Shown here piece after piece: positions 17,214 through 25,372 of a stretch of 43,721 bases of DNA (positions within the stretch are counted from its first letter, which is position 1; the number at the start of each line of letters is the position of its first letter). The notes beneath the pieces are model-generated. The model was not told where the DNA came from. It worked only from the letters and a program-made list of their open reading frames with translations, and did no database searches. Source of the DNA: Blautia sp. (lineage in GTDB: Bacteria > Bacillota > Clostridia > Lachnospirales > Lachnospiraceae). A program made the translations under genes and the position numbers. The stretch is taken from assembly GCA_023664455.1 (NCBI GenBank), contig JAMPFM010000022.1:1-43721 (forward strand), written 5' to 3'.

Positions 17214-18935
17214 TTATCCTTTTTCTGTATCCTGTCTGCGCCCATCCATCATCATCAGAATTCTCTCGCGGATAATCCACGCAATGCTGACTCCTAAGCC
17301 AATCGCCCCAACTTTTGTCAAATCATAAGTTAGTAATTCCTCCATTATTCTTTCACCCAAAAGCCAACTGCACATATCCGCAGTTTTTCCCTGCGTAACA
17401 AGCCCATTCAACAATAACACTGCATACATGGCGCACACGATAATCCAGAACCTATTCCGCTTTAAATAAATCACGGTAAGCGTCCTGTCCCTTACCGATA
17501 AAATCATACTCTGAAACAACATAACTACCGCCAGGGAAAGCAATGTAACCGCCGTCCAGCGGTACTCCCAAAAGCCGTAAACCAACTGCGTCCCCCTGCC
17601 CGTTATCAGATAGACGGCATTCGCTGTCAGTATCGCCTCTGCAAATAGCCCCGCAAAAGTTCCTTCGGAAAAGGTAATGCCAAGCAGCAGGATTAATTTT
17701 ATCCATGAAAAACCGGACGCCACCAACAGATACCCTCCAAGCCCCAGAAGAATCATACTGATTGATACGATATCCTTCTTACATACCTTCAAAATCCATT
17801 TTCCAATGGATAAGGCGAAAAACAGATATGCCATTTTAGACAGCCCGATTGCCAGATCCGGTTTAAACGTTAATTTCCACGCTATCGTACCAAAGAAAAG
17901 CAGCAGTGCGCCAATCGCAACAGAAGTATCCATATGCGCTCTCTGATAGCGGGTCTCGGCATGAAACATGAGTTTTTCCAAATCATCCAGTGCTTCTTCC
18001 ATAGACTGATAGCGCATATCGGGGTCATACCTGCACATTTTCTCTACCATCCTGCACAATTCATCTGAGCCATGCAGCGGGCAGGGAAGTACATACCCCT
18101 GCTTATACTGTATTTTATCGTTTACACAGTAATAATCCGAATCCGGGAATTTCAGCCCGTTTAACAGCACATACAGAAGCATTCCGAAAGAATAGATATC
18201 CGCCGTATTATCATATTTTTCCCCCAGGCTTCCTATGACCTCCGGCGCGCCGTAACCTTTCGTAAAAGCAATCGTACTTGCCATACCGTCGTTTGTTTCC
18301 TTCGCAATCCCAAAGTCCCCCAGCTTGTAACATTTTTCCTTCCGCGCATAAAAAACATTTTCCAATTTGACGTCCCTGTGCAGCATTTTCCAGTCATGCG
18401 CACGCGATAAAGCAGTTCCAATATCATATGCAAGTTTCAGAATCTCTTTTTCCTGAAATGTGGCAAGCTCCTCGGAAGTCAGTCTTGCTTTACCAAATCT
18501 ATCCCATACCAAAACAGGCTCCAGCTTTTCCATTAAAATAAACTGCAGTTTCAGGCAGTTTCCATCTGGGACCTCTTCTTCACTTTGTTGAATTTTTATC
18601 ACACGGTTATCTTCGTCTAACCATACAAATATTTCTGTATAATCGTATATCTTTACGATATTTTCCTGCAGAAATCCCATTTTTTTCTGCGCTTTCACCG
18701 AGTTTTTAAAAGACTTGGAATCAATATACTTTTCCCCAAATCCAATCACCTTAATGGCATACCCGCTCTTAAAGTCTGCTCTGGATTGGGCTTCATATAC
18801 CAATGCAAATCCGCCTTTTCCCAATAATTGCAGCCGCTCGTTTTTTCTTGTAAAACAATACTTTGTAAAAGGGCTTTCCTGTTTGTCCAACTGTATTAAT
18901 ATTTTTTCAATTTCCTCATTTGTCCATAGGTACAT
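17214..18935 (-). CDS. Membrane Ser/Thr protein kinase (second of a tandem pair)
   Basis: This 573-residue protein has a complete kinase domain at about 30-320. The glycine loop is LGKGGFALVYEA near 36, the lysine lies in YAIKVIGF near 60, the catalytic loop is LHRDVKLENVF near 185, GDFGIAKE lies near 207 and GYGAPEVIG follows. About seven hydrophobic helices follow from 345 to 565, so the catalytic domain faces the cytoplasm and the C-terminus is membrane embedded without an evident extracellular sensor. The ATG overlaps the upstream kinase gene by 20 nt, and its ribosome site is weak, which fits translational coupling. It resembles its neighbour throughout (ILMEKLE, ADIYSFG, YYVN), so the two arose by duplication. 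Confidence 0.93.
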   Translation of the reverse strand: MYLWTNEEIEKILIQLDKQESPFTKYCFTRKNERLQLLGKGGFALVYEAQSRADFKSGYAIKVIGFGEKYIDSKSFKNSVKAQKKMGFLQENIVKIYDYTEIFVWLDEDNRVIKIQQSEEEVPDGNCLKLQFILMEKLEPVLVWDRFGKARLTSEELATFQEKEILKLAYDIGTALSRAHDWKMLHRDVKLENVFYARKEKCYKLGDFGIAKETNDGMASTIAFTKGYGAPEVIGSLGEKYDNTADIYSFGMLLYVLLNGLKFPDSDYYCVNDKIQYKQGYVLPCPLHGSDELCRMVEKMCRYDPDMRYQSMEEALDDLEKLMFHAETRYQRAHMDTSVAIGALLLFFGTIAWKLTFKPDLAIGLSKMAYLFFALSIGKWILKVCKKDIVSISMILLGLGGYLLVASGFSWIKLILLLGITFSEGTFAGLFAEAILTANAVYLITGRGTQLVYGFWEYRWTAVTLLSLAVVMLFQSMILSVRDRTLTVIYLKRNRFWIIVCAMYAVLLLNGLVTQGKTADMCSWLLGERIMEELLTYDLTKVGAIGLGVSIAWIIRERILMMMDGRRQDTEKG

Positions 18936-20784
18936 TGTCTTCTGCTATTTCTTCTCCATCTTCTTTTATTTTGTCCGTCTCATCCCCAGACTCTTCATCG
19001 GTATCTTCGCTCCACCACAACATAAAGGCGGATATCGTAAGCAGCAGGATACCTGTCCTGATTAGGTGCATCTTCTGGACAGGCTCTGAAATCGTAATGA
19101 TTTCCAATCGCTGCAGCAAGGATAAAAGAATTCCGGAAATCATCATGAAAAGTGGTATTTTATCATAAAGATAAACCCATGTATACGCACGGTAATCACT
19201 ACTTTTTCCCAGTTTCCAGCGCAATTTCATGAAACCATTCACTGTCAGAAAAGTGATGATAATCACAATCCAGACGAAATCATGCTTTGCAAGAAAGTCA
19301 AGCCACGATAGCTTACCCGTCACTGCAAGCAACATCCACGCCCCTGTTCCCAGCACACCTGCGCCAGTCAATACAGGCACTCCGGTTACCACACTTGTCA
19401 GCAGGATGAAATGGGGAACCTGAAACCCTATCTTATACCCGGAATAGATTCCAAACAGGAGTGACGCCATGCCAGAGACTCTATGGAAATCCTTAATCTG
19501 CTGCATCATCGCCGTAGCAAAAACGAAAACCGGCAGGATAAAGAACTGCCAGTCTGTCACAAACGACACCTCAGTCTGCATTCCTTTCATTAGAAGCATA
19601 AAAAGCGCTGAAAGCCCCAACAAATATCGGATACACGCCTGGTTATACTGCGCATCGATTCTTTTCTGATACTGTTTTCTCTGCGCGCGGCTTATACCCG
19701 GAGTATCCGGTAAAATGGCGGATTCCTCATCCTGTTCTCTACTTTGGCTCTCATCCCTGTAAGTTTCCGTGGCAATATCCGTCAACTCTTCGCAATCTAC
19801 ATCATCCAAAATTCCCGCCCGCTCGCTTGCATATTGCAAGTCGGACAGCACTTCCGCCATAGACTGATATCTGTCTTCCCTTTGATAACTGCACATTTTT
19901 CTTATGACGCGCGTCAAATCATCCGAAGCCTTCCCAGGTGCGGGAAAAATAAAATTCGGGTCGTACTGCACTAGGTTTACATAATATCCGTTGGAGCCGG
20001 GAAACCTTAATTCATTGAGCAGCAGATAGAGCGAGATTCCAAAAGAATAAATATCGGCAGTGACATTATACGAATCACTTAACCGCCGCTCTATTTCAGG
20101 CGCTCCATACCCGTCCGTATAGACAATTGTCTCGGCGTTTCCGCCTTCAACATATTTGGCAATGCCAAAATCCCCCAGCTTATAACTCTTTTCCTTATCA
20201 TCCCAGAAGATATTTTCAAGTTTGATATCCCTATGCAGCACACTATTGTTATGCGCCGTCTGAATTGCCTGTCCAATCTGCGTCGCAAACTTCAAAATTT
20301 CTTCCTCTTCCTGCAGACTATCCCTTATCAGGCTCGTATTTTTAAATTTATCCTTTACCAGAATGCATTCCAGCTTTTCCATAAGAATAAACTGGAGTGT
20401 GGTTCCTTCCTCATTCCAGTTTTTTTCTTGTGACCCATATACGCCAAGCAGCGCCCCATCCTCATCCAATGCCACACATAGCTCCCTCACATCGATAATT
20501 CTAAGAATGTAAGGCGACTGCCCACTAAGATATCTTTGTAAAGCGATTGTTTTTTGAAATGCATCCGAAGTAATCACATGCCGCTCTAACCCTATCACCT
20601 TCACGGCATAGCGATTCTCAGGCACATCTTTGTCCACTGCCTCATAAACCACTGAGAACCCGCCTTTCCCTAAAGGCTGCAGCTGCCCGTCTACTTTATG
20701 AAATCGATACTGGGGAAAAAGATATCCGCCTTCCTCTAATCTGCCCAGAAGCGTTTCCGTGGCAGTTCTGTCCAAGTTCAGCAT
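18916..20784 (-). CDS. Membrane Ser/Thr protein kinase (first of a tandem pair)
   Basis: The start chosen is ATG at 20784 (MLNLDRTATETLLG) because GGGAAGGA lies 7 nt upstream. An in-frame TTG at 20817 and an ATG at 20811 have no such site. The product has 622 residues. All kinase motifs are intact: LGKGGFSVVYEA near 37, YAVKVIG near 60, LHRDIKLENIF near 185, GDFGIAKY and GYGAPEIERR. An acidic linker (about 330-375) is followed by about seven membrane helices at 390-590 and an acidic tail. It is paralogous to the downstream kinase. The gene follows the FHA gene closely, which suggests the FHA protein reads its phosphorylation. Its stimulus and targets are not known. Confidence 0.93.
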   Translation of the reverse strand: MLNLDRTATETLLGRLEEGGYLFPQYRFHKVDGQLQPLGKGGFSVVYEAVDKDVPENRYAVKVIGLERHVITSDAFQKTIALQRYLSGQSPYILRIIDVRELCVALDEDGALLGVYGSQEKNWNEEGTTLQFILMEKLECILVKDKFKNTSLIRDSLQEEEEILKFATQIGQAIQTAHNNSVLHRDIKLENIFWDDKEKSYKLGDFGIAKYVEGGNAETIVYTDGYGAPEIERRLSDSYNVTADIYSFGISLYLLLNELRFPGSNGYYVNLVQYDPNFIFPAPGKASDDLTRVIRKMCSYQREDRYQSMAEVLSDLQYASERAGILDDVDCEELTDIATETYRDESQSREQDEESAILPDTPGISRAQRKQYQKRIDAQYNQACIRYLLGLSALFMLLMKGMQTEVSFVTDWQFFILPVFVFATAMMQQIKDFHRVSGMASLLFGIYSGYKIGFQVPHFILLTSVVTGVPVLTGAGVLGTGAWMLLAVTGKLSWLDFLAKHDFVWIVIIITFLTVNGFMKLRWKLGKSSDYRAYTWVYLYDKIPLFMMISGILLSLLQRLEIITISEPVQKMHLIRTGILLLTISAFMLWWSEDTDEESGDETDKIKEDGEEIAEDNVPMDK

Positions 20785-20803
20785 TTTACAATCCTTCCCT
20801 TTT

Positions 20804-21355
20804 TCACTCATTTCCAATCAGACTGATGTTTCCAGCTAAATAAGTAATATTCCCCATATAAATCGCTATTCCGCTATCCCAATCAACGACCGTTCCTTTG
20901 GCGGGATTTTCCAGACGCATTTCTTTCTCTCCATCCGAAAAAGTAAAGCTTGTACAATCCTTTGTTTCAACCATTTCCCAATATTCCTCATAATAATGCG
21001 TCGAAAACATCGCCCAAATCGTCTTACAGTTAATGACAGCCTCCCTGCTGCCCCCGAAAATAAGGATATCGCCGTCTGAGAGCATGATTGGTTTTACTCT
21101 TCCGTTTAACCCGGTTTCAATATATTTTTCATTATATACCGTTCCATTTTTCCCATTGTTATCTATGTAAAACCAAATTCCGTCCATATTCTGGAACCTG
21201 CCGTGTCTCCTGCTTGCCGTAACAGAATGTAATCTGATATCCGGCTGATTGTCCTTAGAAGGACGACCAACTTTCCAGACAAGCTTGTCATCCAGCAAAT
21301 AAGTGCTTAATTGACCGTTTTCTATTACGATTAAATTATTCCTATTTTTTACCAT
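20804..21355 (-). CDS. FHA-domain protein
   Basis: The gene encodes 183 residues. An N-terminal FHA domain at about 10-105 carries all the conserved phosphothreonine-binding elements: WKVGRPSKDNQPDIRL (GR plus the strand after it), SVTASRRHGRF (S-RxH loop) and NNGKNGTVYN (N-G-T loop), then LSDGDILIFGG. The remaining 75 residues form a small domain with no recognised motif. It is better conserved in its binding loops than the zinc-ribbon FHA protein of unit B. It overlaps the regulator gene by 7 nt and precedes the two kinases, so it is a likely direct reader of these kinases. Confidence 0.93.
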   Translation of the reverse strand: MVKNRNNLIVIENGQLSTYLLDDKLVWKVGRPSKDNQPDIRLHSVTASRRHGRFQNMDGIWFYIDNNGKNGTVYNEKYIETGLNGRVKPIMLSDGDILIFGGSREAVINCKTIWAMFSTHYYEEYWEMVETKDCTSFTFSDGEKEMRLENPAKGTVVDWDSGIAIYMGNITYLAGNISLIGNE

Positions 21356-22350
21356 GCATCATCTACCTCCGGTAATTCTGAAATAAAAGCTTCCACTCCA
21401 GGTAAATTCAACTTTTCCAATACTTCTCTGGCATATCTGCACAATTCGTCCGGGTCATATTTATCCGAGCTTGCATCTAACATATTGTTAAGGCTTGCAT
21501 CATCTAAAATAAACATAATCACACTTTCAAAAATATTCTTTGCACAGAGCGGCTCCATATGCGCTAATAACAGCATCTCGTCAATCTGGTCATGATCCAT
21601 GCTTAGATGCAGTCCTAAAGAAATAATTTTATTGCGTGTAGGATACCATTTATTCTGACGGATTGCCGACACGCACTGCCTGAGCGAAGACGACCATCCC
21701 TGCCCCTGCGCCATATCGAATACGCTTGAAGAAAACTCCTGATAATTGGCATTGATACACATCTTCACATAGGCATAGAATTTATGGTAAGAAAAGGAAA
21801 ACATTGCAATATTCTCAGTCACAAATTTTTCCAGTTCGTCCTCATCCTGCACCTCAGACAGCTTCGCATCAAATTTTACCGTACTGATATTCTCTGTTTC
21901 TACACTGTCGTCCCGGATAATATTTCCTTTAATCCGGTTCAGGATATATTGATATTCACTGATGGTCTCTGCCCCGTAATCATGCGTTAAGACAAATATG
22001 CAGACGCAATCCTCCAGACTTTTGGAATATAATCCCGGATATCTCCCATATCTTTGCAAAAGCTGATTCATATGTTCAATGTCGTACCCCGCCGCCATTC
22101 CAATTTTCAAAAAAGTTTCTCTGTTTTTGGGAATGGAGCCCTTGCACCATTTATCCACCGATACCCTGCTGACCCCGCATAATTCCGCAAATTTTGATTT
22201 CGTGTATTGCTTACTGGCAATTATTTCATTTACTTTTTTCGCCCACTGTTCCTGCTGCGTCTTTATCATGGGAAATATTTCCTTTTCCAAATCTTCAATA
22301 TTTTCACACTTTGAAATTTCGTCTTTTATGTATACCGTCTCTAGATTCAA
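21349..22350 (-). CDS. Helix-turn-helix regulator, candidate controller of the regulon
   Basis: The start is TTG with AAAGG about 10 nt upstream, giving 333 residues. Residues about 48-100 form an XRE/Cro-type helix-turn-helix: YTKSKFAELCGVSRVSVDKW followed by KGSIPKNRETFLKIG. The remainder is alpha-helical and contains a second similar-looking unit near 215-260 (WSSSLRQCVSAIRQNKWYPT, then RNKIISLGLHLSMDHDQIDE), as if the DNA-binding fold had been duplicated. It is the first full-length gene of unit A and sits behind the same promoter box found upstream of unit B. It is therefore the obvious candidate to bind AAGTGTAAACTT. Binding is inferred, not shown. Confidence 0.8.
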   Translation of the reverse strand: MNLETVYIKDEISKCENIEDLEKEIFPMIKTQQEQWAKKVNEIIASKQYTKSKFAELCGVSRVSVDKWCKGSIPKNRETFLKIGMAAGYDIEHMNQLLQRYGRYPGLYSKSLEDCVCIFVLTHDYGAETISEYQYILNRIKGNIIRDDSVETENISTVKFDAKLSEVQDEDELEKFVTENIAMFSFSYHKFYAYVKMCINANYQEFSSSVFDMAQGQGWSSSLRQCVSAIRQNKWYPTRNKIISLGLHLSMDHDQIDEMLLLAHMEPLCAKNIFESVIMFILDDASLNNMLDASSDKYDPDELCRYAREVLEKLNLPGVEAFISELPEVDDAW

Positions 22351-22354
22351 TTTA

Positions 22355-22441
22355 TCAAAACCTTTCTTTATATGCCATCCCTGTTATTGCAAAAATAGTT
22401 GCTCCCAATGCAATGTGCTGCGCAATTTTTAATCTGTCCAT
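22355..22441 (-). CDS. 28-residue hydrophobic small protein at the head of unit A
   Basis: A short frame starts at ATG 22441 (MDRLKIAQHIALGATIFAIT, then GMAYKERF) and ends at TGA 22355-22357. AGGAG lies 9 nt upstream, and the stop is only 4 nt before the TTG of the regulator gene. The centre (IALGATIFAITGMA) could form one short membrane helix, with charged residues at both ends. It may be a real membrane peptide or a translated leader that couples translation to the regulator. I know of no matching family. Confidence 0.5.
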   Translation of the reverse strand: MDRLKIAQHIALGATIFAITGMAYKERF

Positions 22442-22491
22442 AATCTTCTGCTCCTTGTCATTTTATTTCAGCATCTCCTGCTGATATACCT

Positions 22492-22538
22492 ATCATACAC
22501 AAGAATCCAAAAGACATTTTCAGTTTAAGTTTACACTT
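22492..22538 (-). promoter_or_regulatory. Promoter of unit A with regulatory box
   Basis: On the minus strand the box AAGTGTAAACTT (22527-22538) is followed after exactly 29 nt by the -10 element TATGAT (22492-22497). There is no good -35 hexamer in the gap, which suggests an activator-dependent promoter. The identical box and spacing occur in front of the giant surface protein gene (17144-17190). The leader to the small protein at 22441 is about 45 nt. Confidence 0.7.
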
Positions 22539-22574
22539 TTTATGGATAAGGGAAAAGAGTCTTTTTATAATGGA

Positions 22575-22604
22575 AAAGGCAGATGTAACAAAACACCTGC
22601 CTTT
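22575..22604 (-). terminator. Possible terminator after the NlpC gene
   Basis: A stem of AAAGGCAG (22575-22582) and CTGCCTTT (22597-22604) lies immediately after the stop codon at 22610. Only four T residues follow on the minus strand, so it would be a weak intrinsic terminator. It separates the hydrolase gene from the promoter of unit A. Confidence 0.5.
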
Positions 22605-22609
22605 GCTTC

Positions 22610-23821
22610 TCAAATAATCCTCCGCACCGTAATAATACTCCGATAAGTTGCCGACTCTTTCTTGATGCCGGTCCGCTCGGTGCTTGCATGTACAATCTGA
22701 CCGTTTCCGATATAAATTCCTACATGCCCGCCGTAGTAAATAATATCTCCCGGCTGCGCTTCCGAATAGGATACGCCTTTGCCCGCGCTGGACTGGGCGT
22801 AGGAGCTTCTGGGCAGGGAGTAGCCGAAAGCCTTATAGACCGCCCATACAAAACCGGAGCAGTCTGCGCCGTCCGTCAGGCTGGTGCCGCCGGCTTTATA
22901 GGGATTGCCCACCCATTTGCAGGCGTAGTTAGCGATGTCCTGTCCCTTGCCGCTGCCGGTAGAGGCTGCGGGTTTTTCTGACCCGGACGTATCCGAATTG
23001 CTATCTGTATTAGATTCCGTTTCCTGACTCTTGGCGCGCGCCGCTTCTTCTTCCGCTTTTTTACGGGCTTCTTCCTCTTTCCGGCGGCGTTCTTCCTCTT
23101 CTAGTTTTTTAATCTGCGCCGTTTCCTGTTTAATCTTGGTGGCATAGGCTGCAGCTTCCTGTTTGGCTTTCGCCAGCATTACATCGTAATTTTCGTACTC
23201 TTCTTTTTTCTTAGCGAGCACTTCTTCCACATAGGCCTGTTCTTCTTCCAGCTCGTACTTAGAGGTCTGCAATTCGGACTTTTCCTCTTCCAAGGTATCC
23301 TGCAGCGCCGCTACCGTTTCCACAGTCTGCTGGTATTCGTCCAGAAGCTTTCTGTCATATTCGTAAAGTCTTTCCACATACTCCGCTTTATTCAGCATAT
23401 CGCCGATACTGGCGGACTCCATAAAAAGCTGCAGGTAAGAGATATCACCCTGCTCGTACATGAATTTAATACGGACTTTCATGGATTCGTACTGTTCTTC
23501 TTTGGTTGCCAGCGCCGCATCGTAATCCGCCTGTGTCTTTACGATTTCCTCTTCTTTGTCGGCGATTGCGCCTTCAATCATATCAATATCCGTAAGCAGC
23601 ACAATCATCTCTGCATCCAATTCTTCAATTTCCTCGCCGATACCCGCCTGGGCTCCCTGATAGCCGGATATCTGTTTATTGATATCCTTTAACTGGGATT
23701 CGTTTTTTTCTTTTTCTCTCTGCAAATCGGATATCGTCGTGGCATACACCGGCTCGGCGGTTGTAAAAAGCAGTAGAAGGCTCATACCCACGCTGATAAA
23801 CTTTATCCATTGTTTTTTCAT
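22610..23821 (-). CDS. Secreted NlpC/P60 peptidoglycan endopeptidase with coiled coil
   Basis: The start chosen is ATG at 23821 (MKKQWIKFISVGMSLLLLFT) with CGGAG 6 nt upstream, giving 403 residues. A signal peptide (about 1-30) precedes a long coiled coil (about 30-260, Glu/Lys-rich, like the PcsB/CwlO N-region). A short Ser/Asn/Thr linker leads to a C-terminal NlpC/P60 domain. Its catalytic Cys lies in GADCSGFVW (about 320) and the His in GGHVGIYIG (about 364), with IVHAST following. The family cuts gamma-D-Glu to diamino-acid bonds in peptidoglycan stems during growth or division. The coiled coil is the usual regulatory partner region for FtsEX-type complexes. It is separated from asnS by a long inverted repeat. 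Confidence 0.93.
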   Translation of the reverse strand: MKKQWIKFISVGMSLLLLFTTAEPVYATTISDLQREKEKNESQLKDINKQISGYQGAQAGIGEEIEELDAEMIVLLTDIDMIEGAIADKEEEIVKTQADYDAALATKEEQYESMKVRIKFMYEQGDISYLQLFMESASIGDMLNKAEYVERLYEYDRKLLDEYQQTVETVAALQDTLEEEKSELQTSKYELEEEQAYVEEVLAKKKEEYENYDVMLAKAKQEAAAYATKIKQETAQIKKLEEEERRRKEEEARKKAEEEAARAKSQETESNTDSNSDTSGSEKPAASTGSGKGQDIANYACKWVGNPYKAGGTSLTDGADCSGFVWAVYKAFGYSLPRSSYAQSSAGKGVSYSEAQPGDIIYYGGHVGIYIGNGQIVHASTERTGIKKESATYRSIITVRRII

Positions 23822-23845
23822 ATGCAACTCCGTCCCGCTATGTGG

Positions 23846-23957
23846 AAATATAGTAAACGACATAATTAATTTCTGTTTCCGGCTCTTGCAAAAACCTTAT
23901 ACGCAAGCTTTTGCAAGGCCGAAAACGAAATTTCTAATGTCGTTAACTATAGAATTT
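23846..23957. repeat. Long imperfect inverted repeat between asnS and the NlpC gene
   Basis: Arms of about 48 bp face each other: the left begins AAATATAGTAAACGACATAA and the right, read on the minus strand, begins AAATTCTATAGTTAACGACA. They converge on CTTGCAAAA / TTTTGCAAG around a 15-nt loop. It fills the gap and touches the asnS stop codon. It could form a large RNA hairpin on either strand. Confidence 0.75.
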
Positions 23958-25348
23958 TATAATTCGCAATTCTTCACGGTTCTGGGGAATGGAATGACGT
24001 CCCTGATGTTGCCCATTCCCGTCAGATACATGACGCATCTTTCAAATCCCAGACCAAAACCCGCATGTCTTGCGGAACCGTATTTTCTTAAATCCAGATA
24101 AAACTGGTAATCCTCTTTCCTAAGTCCCAGCTCGTCCATGCGCCTTTCCAATACTTCCAGACTATCTTCCCTCTGGCTGCCGCCGATAATCTCGCCGATG
24201 CCCGGAACAAGGCAGTCCATCGCCGCGACAGTCTTGCCGTCTTCATTCAGTTTCATATAAAACGCTTTGATTTCTTTGGGATAATCCGTCACAAAAACCG
24301 GTCTCTTAAATTCTTTTTCCGTCAGATAACGCTCGTGCTCTGTCTGCAAATCACAGCCCCAGGACACTTTATATTCAAACTCATCGTTATGCTTTTCTAA
24401 AATCTCGATGGCTTCCGTATAAGTCACATGTCCAAACTCGGAATTTAACACATGCTGCAATCTTTCAATCAGCCCTTTGTCCACAAACTGATTAAAGAAA
24501 TTCATCTCTTCCGGTGCATTTTCCAGCACATAGCGGATGACATGTTTTAACATAGCTTCGGCAAGCATCATATCGTCCGTCAAATCGGCAAACGCTATTT
24601 CCGGTTCAATCATCCAAAATTCCGCCGCGTGTCTCGTGGTATTGGAATTTTCCGCGCGGAAGGTGGGACCGAATGTGTATACGTTTTTAAATGCAAAAGC
24701 ATACGTTTCTACATTTAACTGTCCGCTCACCGTCAGACTCGTGGGCTTTCCGAAAAAGTCCTGGCTGTAGTCGATGCTGCCGTCTTCTTTTTTCGGAAGA
24801 TCGTCAAGTCCCAAGGTCGTGACCTGGAACATCTCGCCGGCGCCCTCGCAGTCGCTGCTCGTAATCAGGGGCGTATGCACATATACGAATCCTCTTTCCT
24901 GAAAAAAGTTATGAATCGCATACGCAATCAGGGAACGTACCCGGAAAACCGCCTGAAACGTGTTGGTTCTCGGTCTCAAGTGGGATATTGTCCTTAAATA
25001 TTCAAAGGTATGCCTTTTTTTCTGTAACGGATAATCCGCCGTGGAAGCGCCCTCGATTAGGATTTCCTTCGCCTGCATCTCAAAGGGCTGCTTCGCCTGG
25101 GGCGTCGCCACAATCGTGCCTTTCGCCACAATCGCAGAACCCACGTTCAGTTTAGAAATCGTCGCGAAATTTTCCAAGGCGTCACTATAGACGACCTGCA
25201 GCGTTTCAAAAAAAGTACCGTCGCTGACCACAATAAAACCGAAAGTTTTGGAATCCCGGTTGCTTCTGACCCATCCGCCGATAGTCACTTCCTTATCAAA
25301 ATACTGCTCCCTGTTACGATATAGTTCTTTAATATCTGTCAAATCCAT
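23957..25348 (-). CDS. asnS: Asparaginyl-tRNA synthetase
   Basis: The 463-residue length is typical of bacterial AsnRS. An N-terminal OB-fold anticodon-binding domain (about 1-110; [20 protein letters not shown]) precedes the class II catalytic core. Motif 2 lies in [20 protein letters not shown], and motif 3 in [20 protein letters not shown] near the end. The C-terminal [11 protein letters not shown] is the usual AsnRS ending. It charges tRNA-Asn with asparagine in the cytoplasm, so this organism does not depend solely on the indirect Asp-tRNA-Asn route. No T-box leader is visible upstream; the upstream gap is filled by a 16-bp tandem repeat instead. Confidence 0.97.
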   Translation of the reverse strand: MDLTDIKELYRNREQYFDKEVTIGGWVRSNRDSKTFGFIVVSDGTFFETLQVVYSDALENFATISKLNVGSAIVAKGTIVATPQAKQPFEMQAKEILIEGASTADYPLQKKRHTFEYLRTISHLRPRTNTFQAVFRVRSLIAYAIHNFFQERGFVYVHTPLITSSDCEGAGEMFQVTTLGLDDLPKKEDGSIDYSQDFFGKPTSLTVSGQLNVETYAFAFKNVYTFGPTFRAENSNTTRHAAEFWMIEPEIAFADLTDDMMLAEAMLKHVIRYVLENAPEEMNFFNQFVDKGLIERLQHVLNSEFGHVTYTEAIEILEKHNDEFEYKVSWGCDLQTEHERYLTEKEFKRPVFVTDYPKEIKAFYMKLNEDGKTVAAMDCLVPGIGEIIGGSQREDSLEVLERRMDELGLRKEDYQFYLDLRKYGSARHAGFGLGFERCVMYLTGMGNIRDVIPFPRTVKNCEL

Positions 25349-25372
25349 TTGTAAATCCCCGCTTTCCTGTTT

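Noticed and set aside
120-22441. Type VI secretion locus
   Set aside because: The kinase, phosphatase, FHA and ClpV-like ATPase set is reminiscent, but there are no sheath, tube, baseplate, TssJLM or VgrG genes, and the organism appears Gram-positive.
22429-22461. Ten-codon leader frame (MTRSRRLWTD) overlapping the 28-residue gene start
   Set aside because: Its AGGAG is about 14 nt away, which is too far, and it has no attenuator-like codon run.
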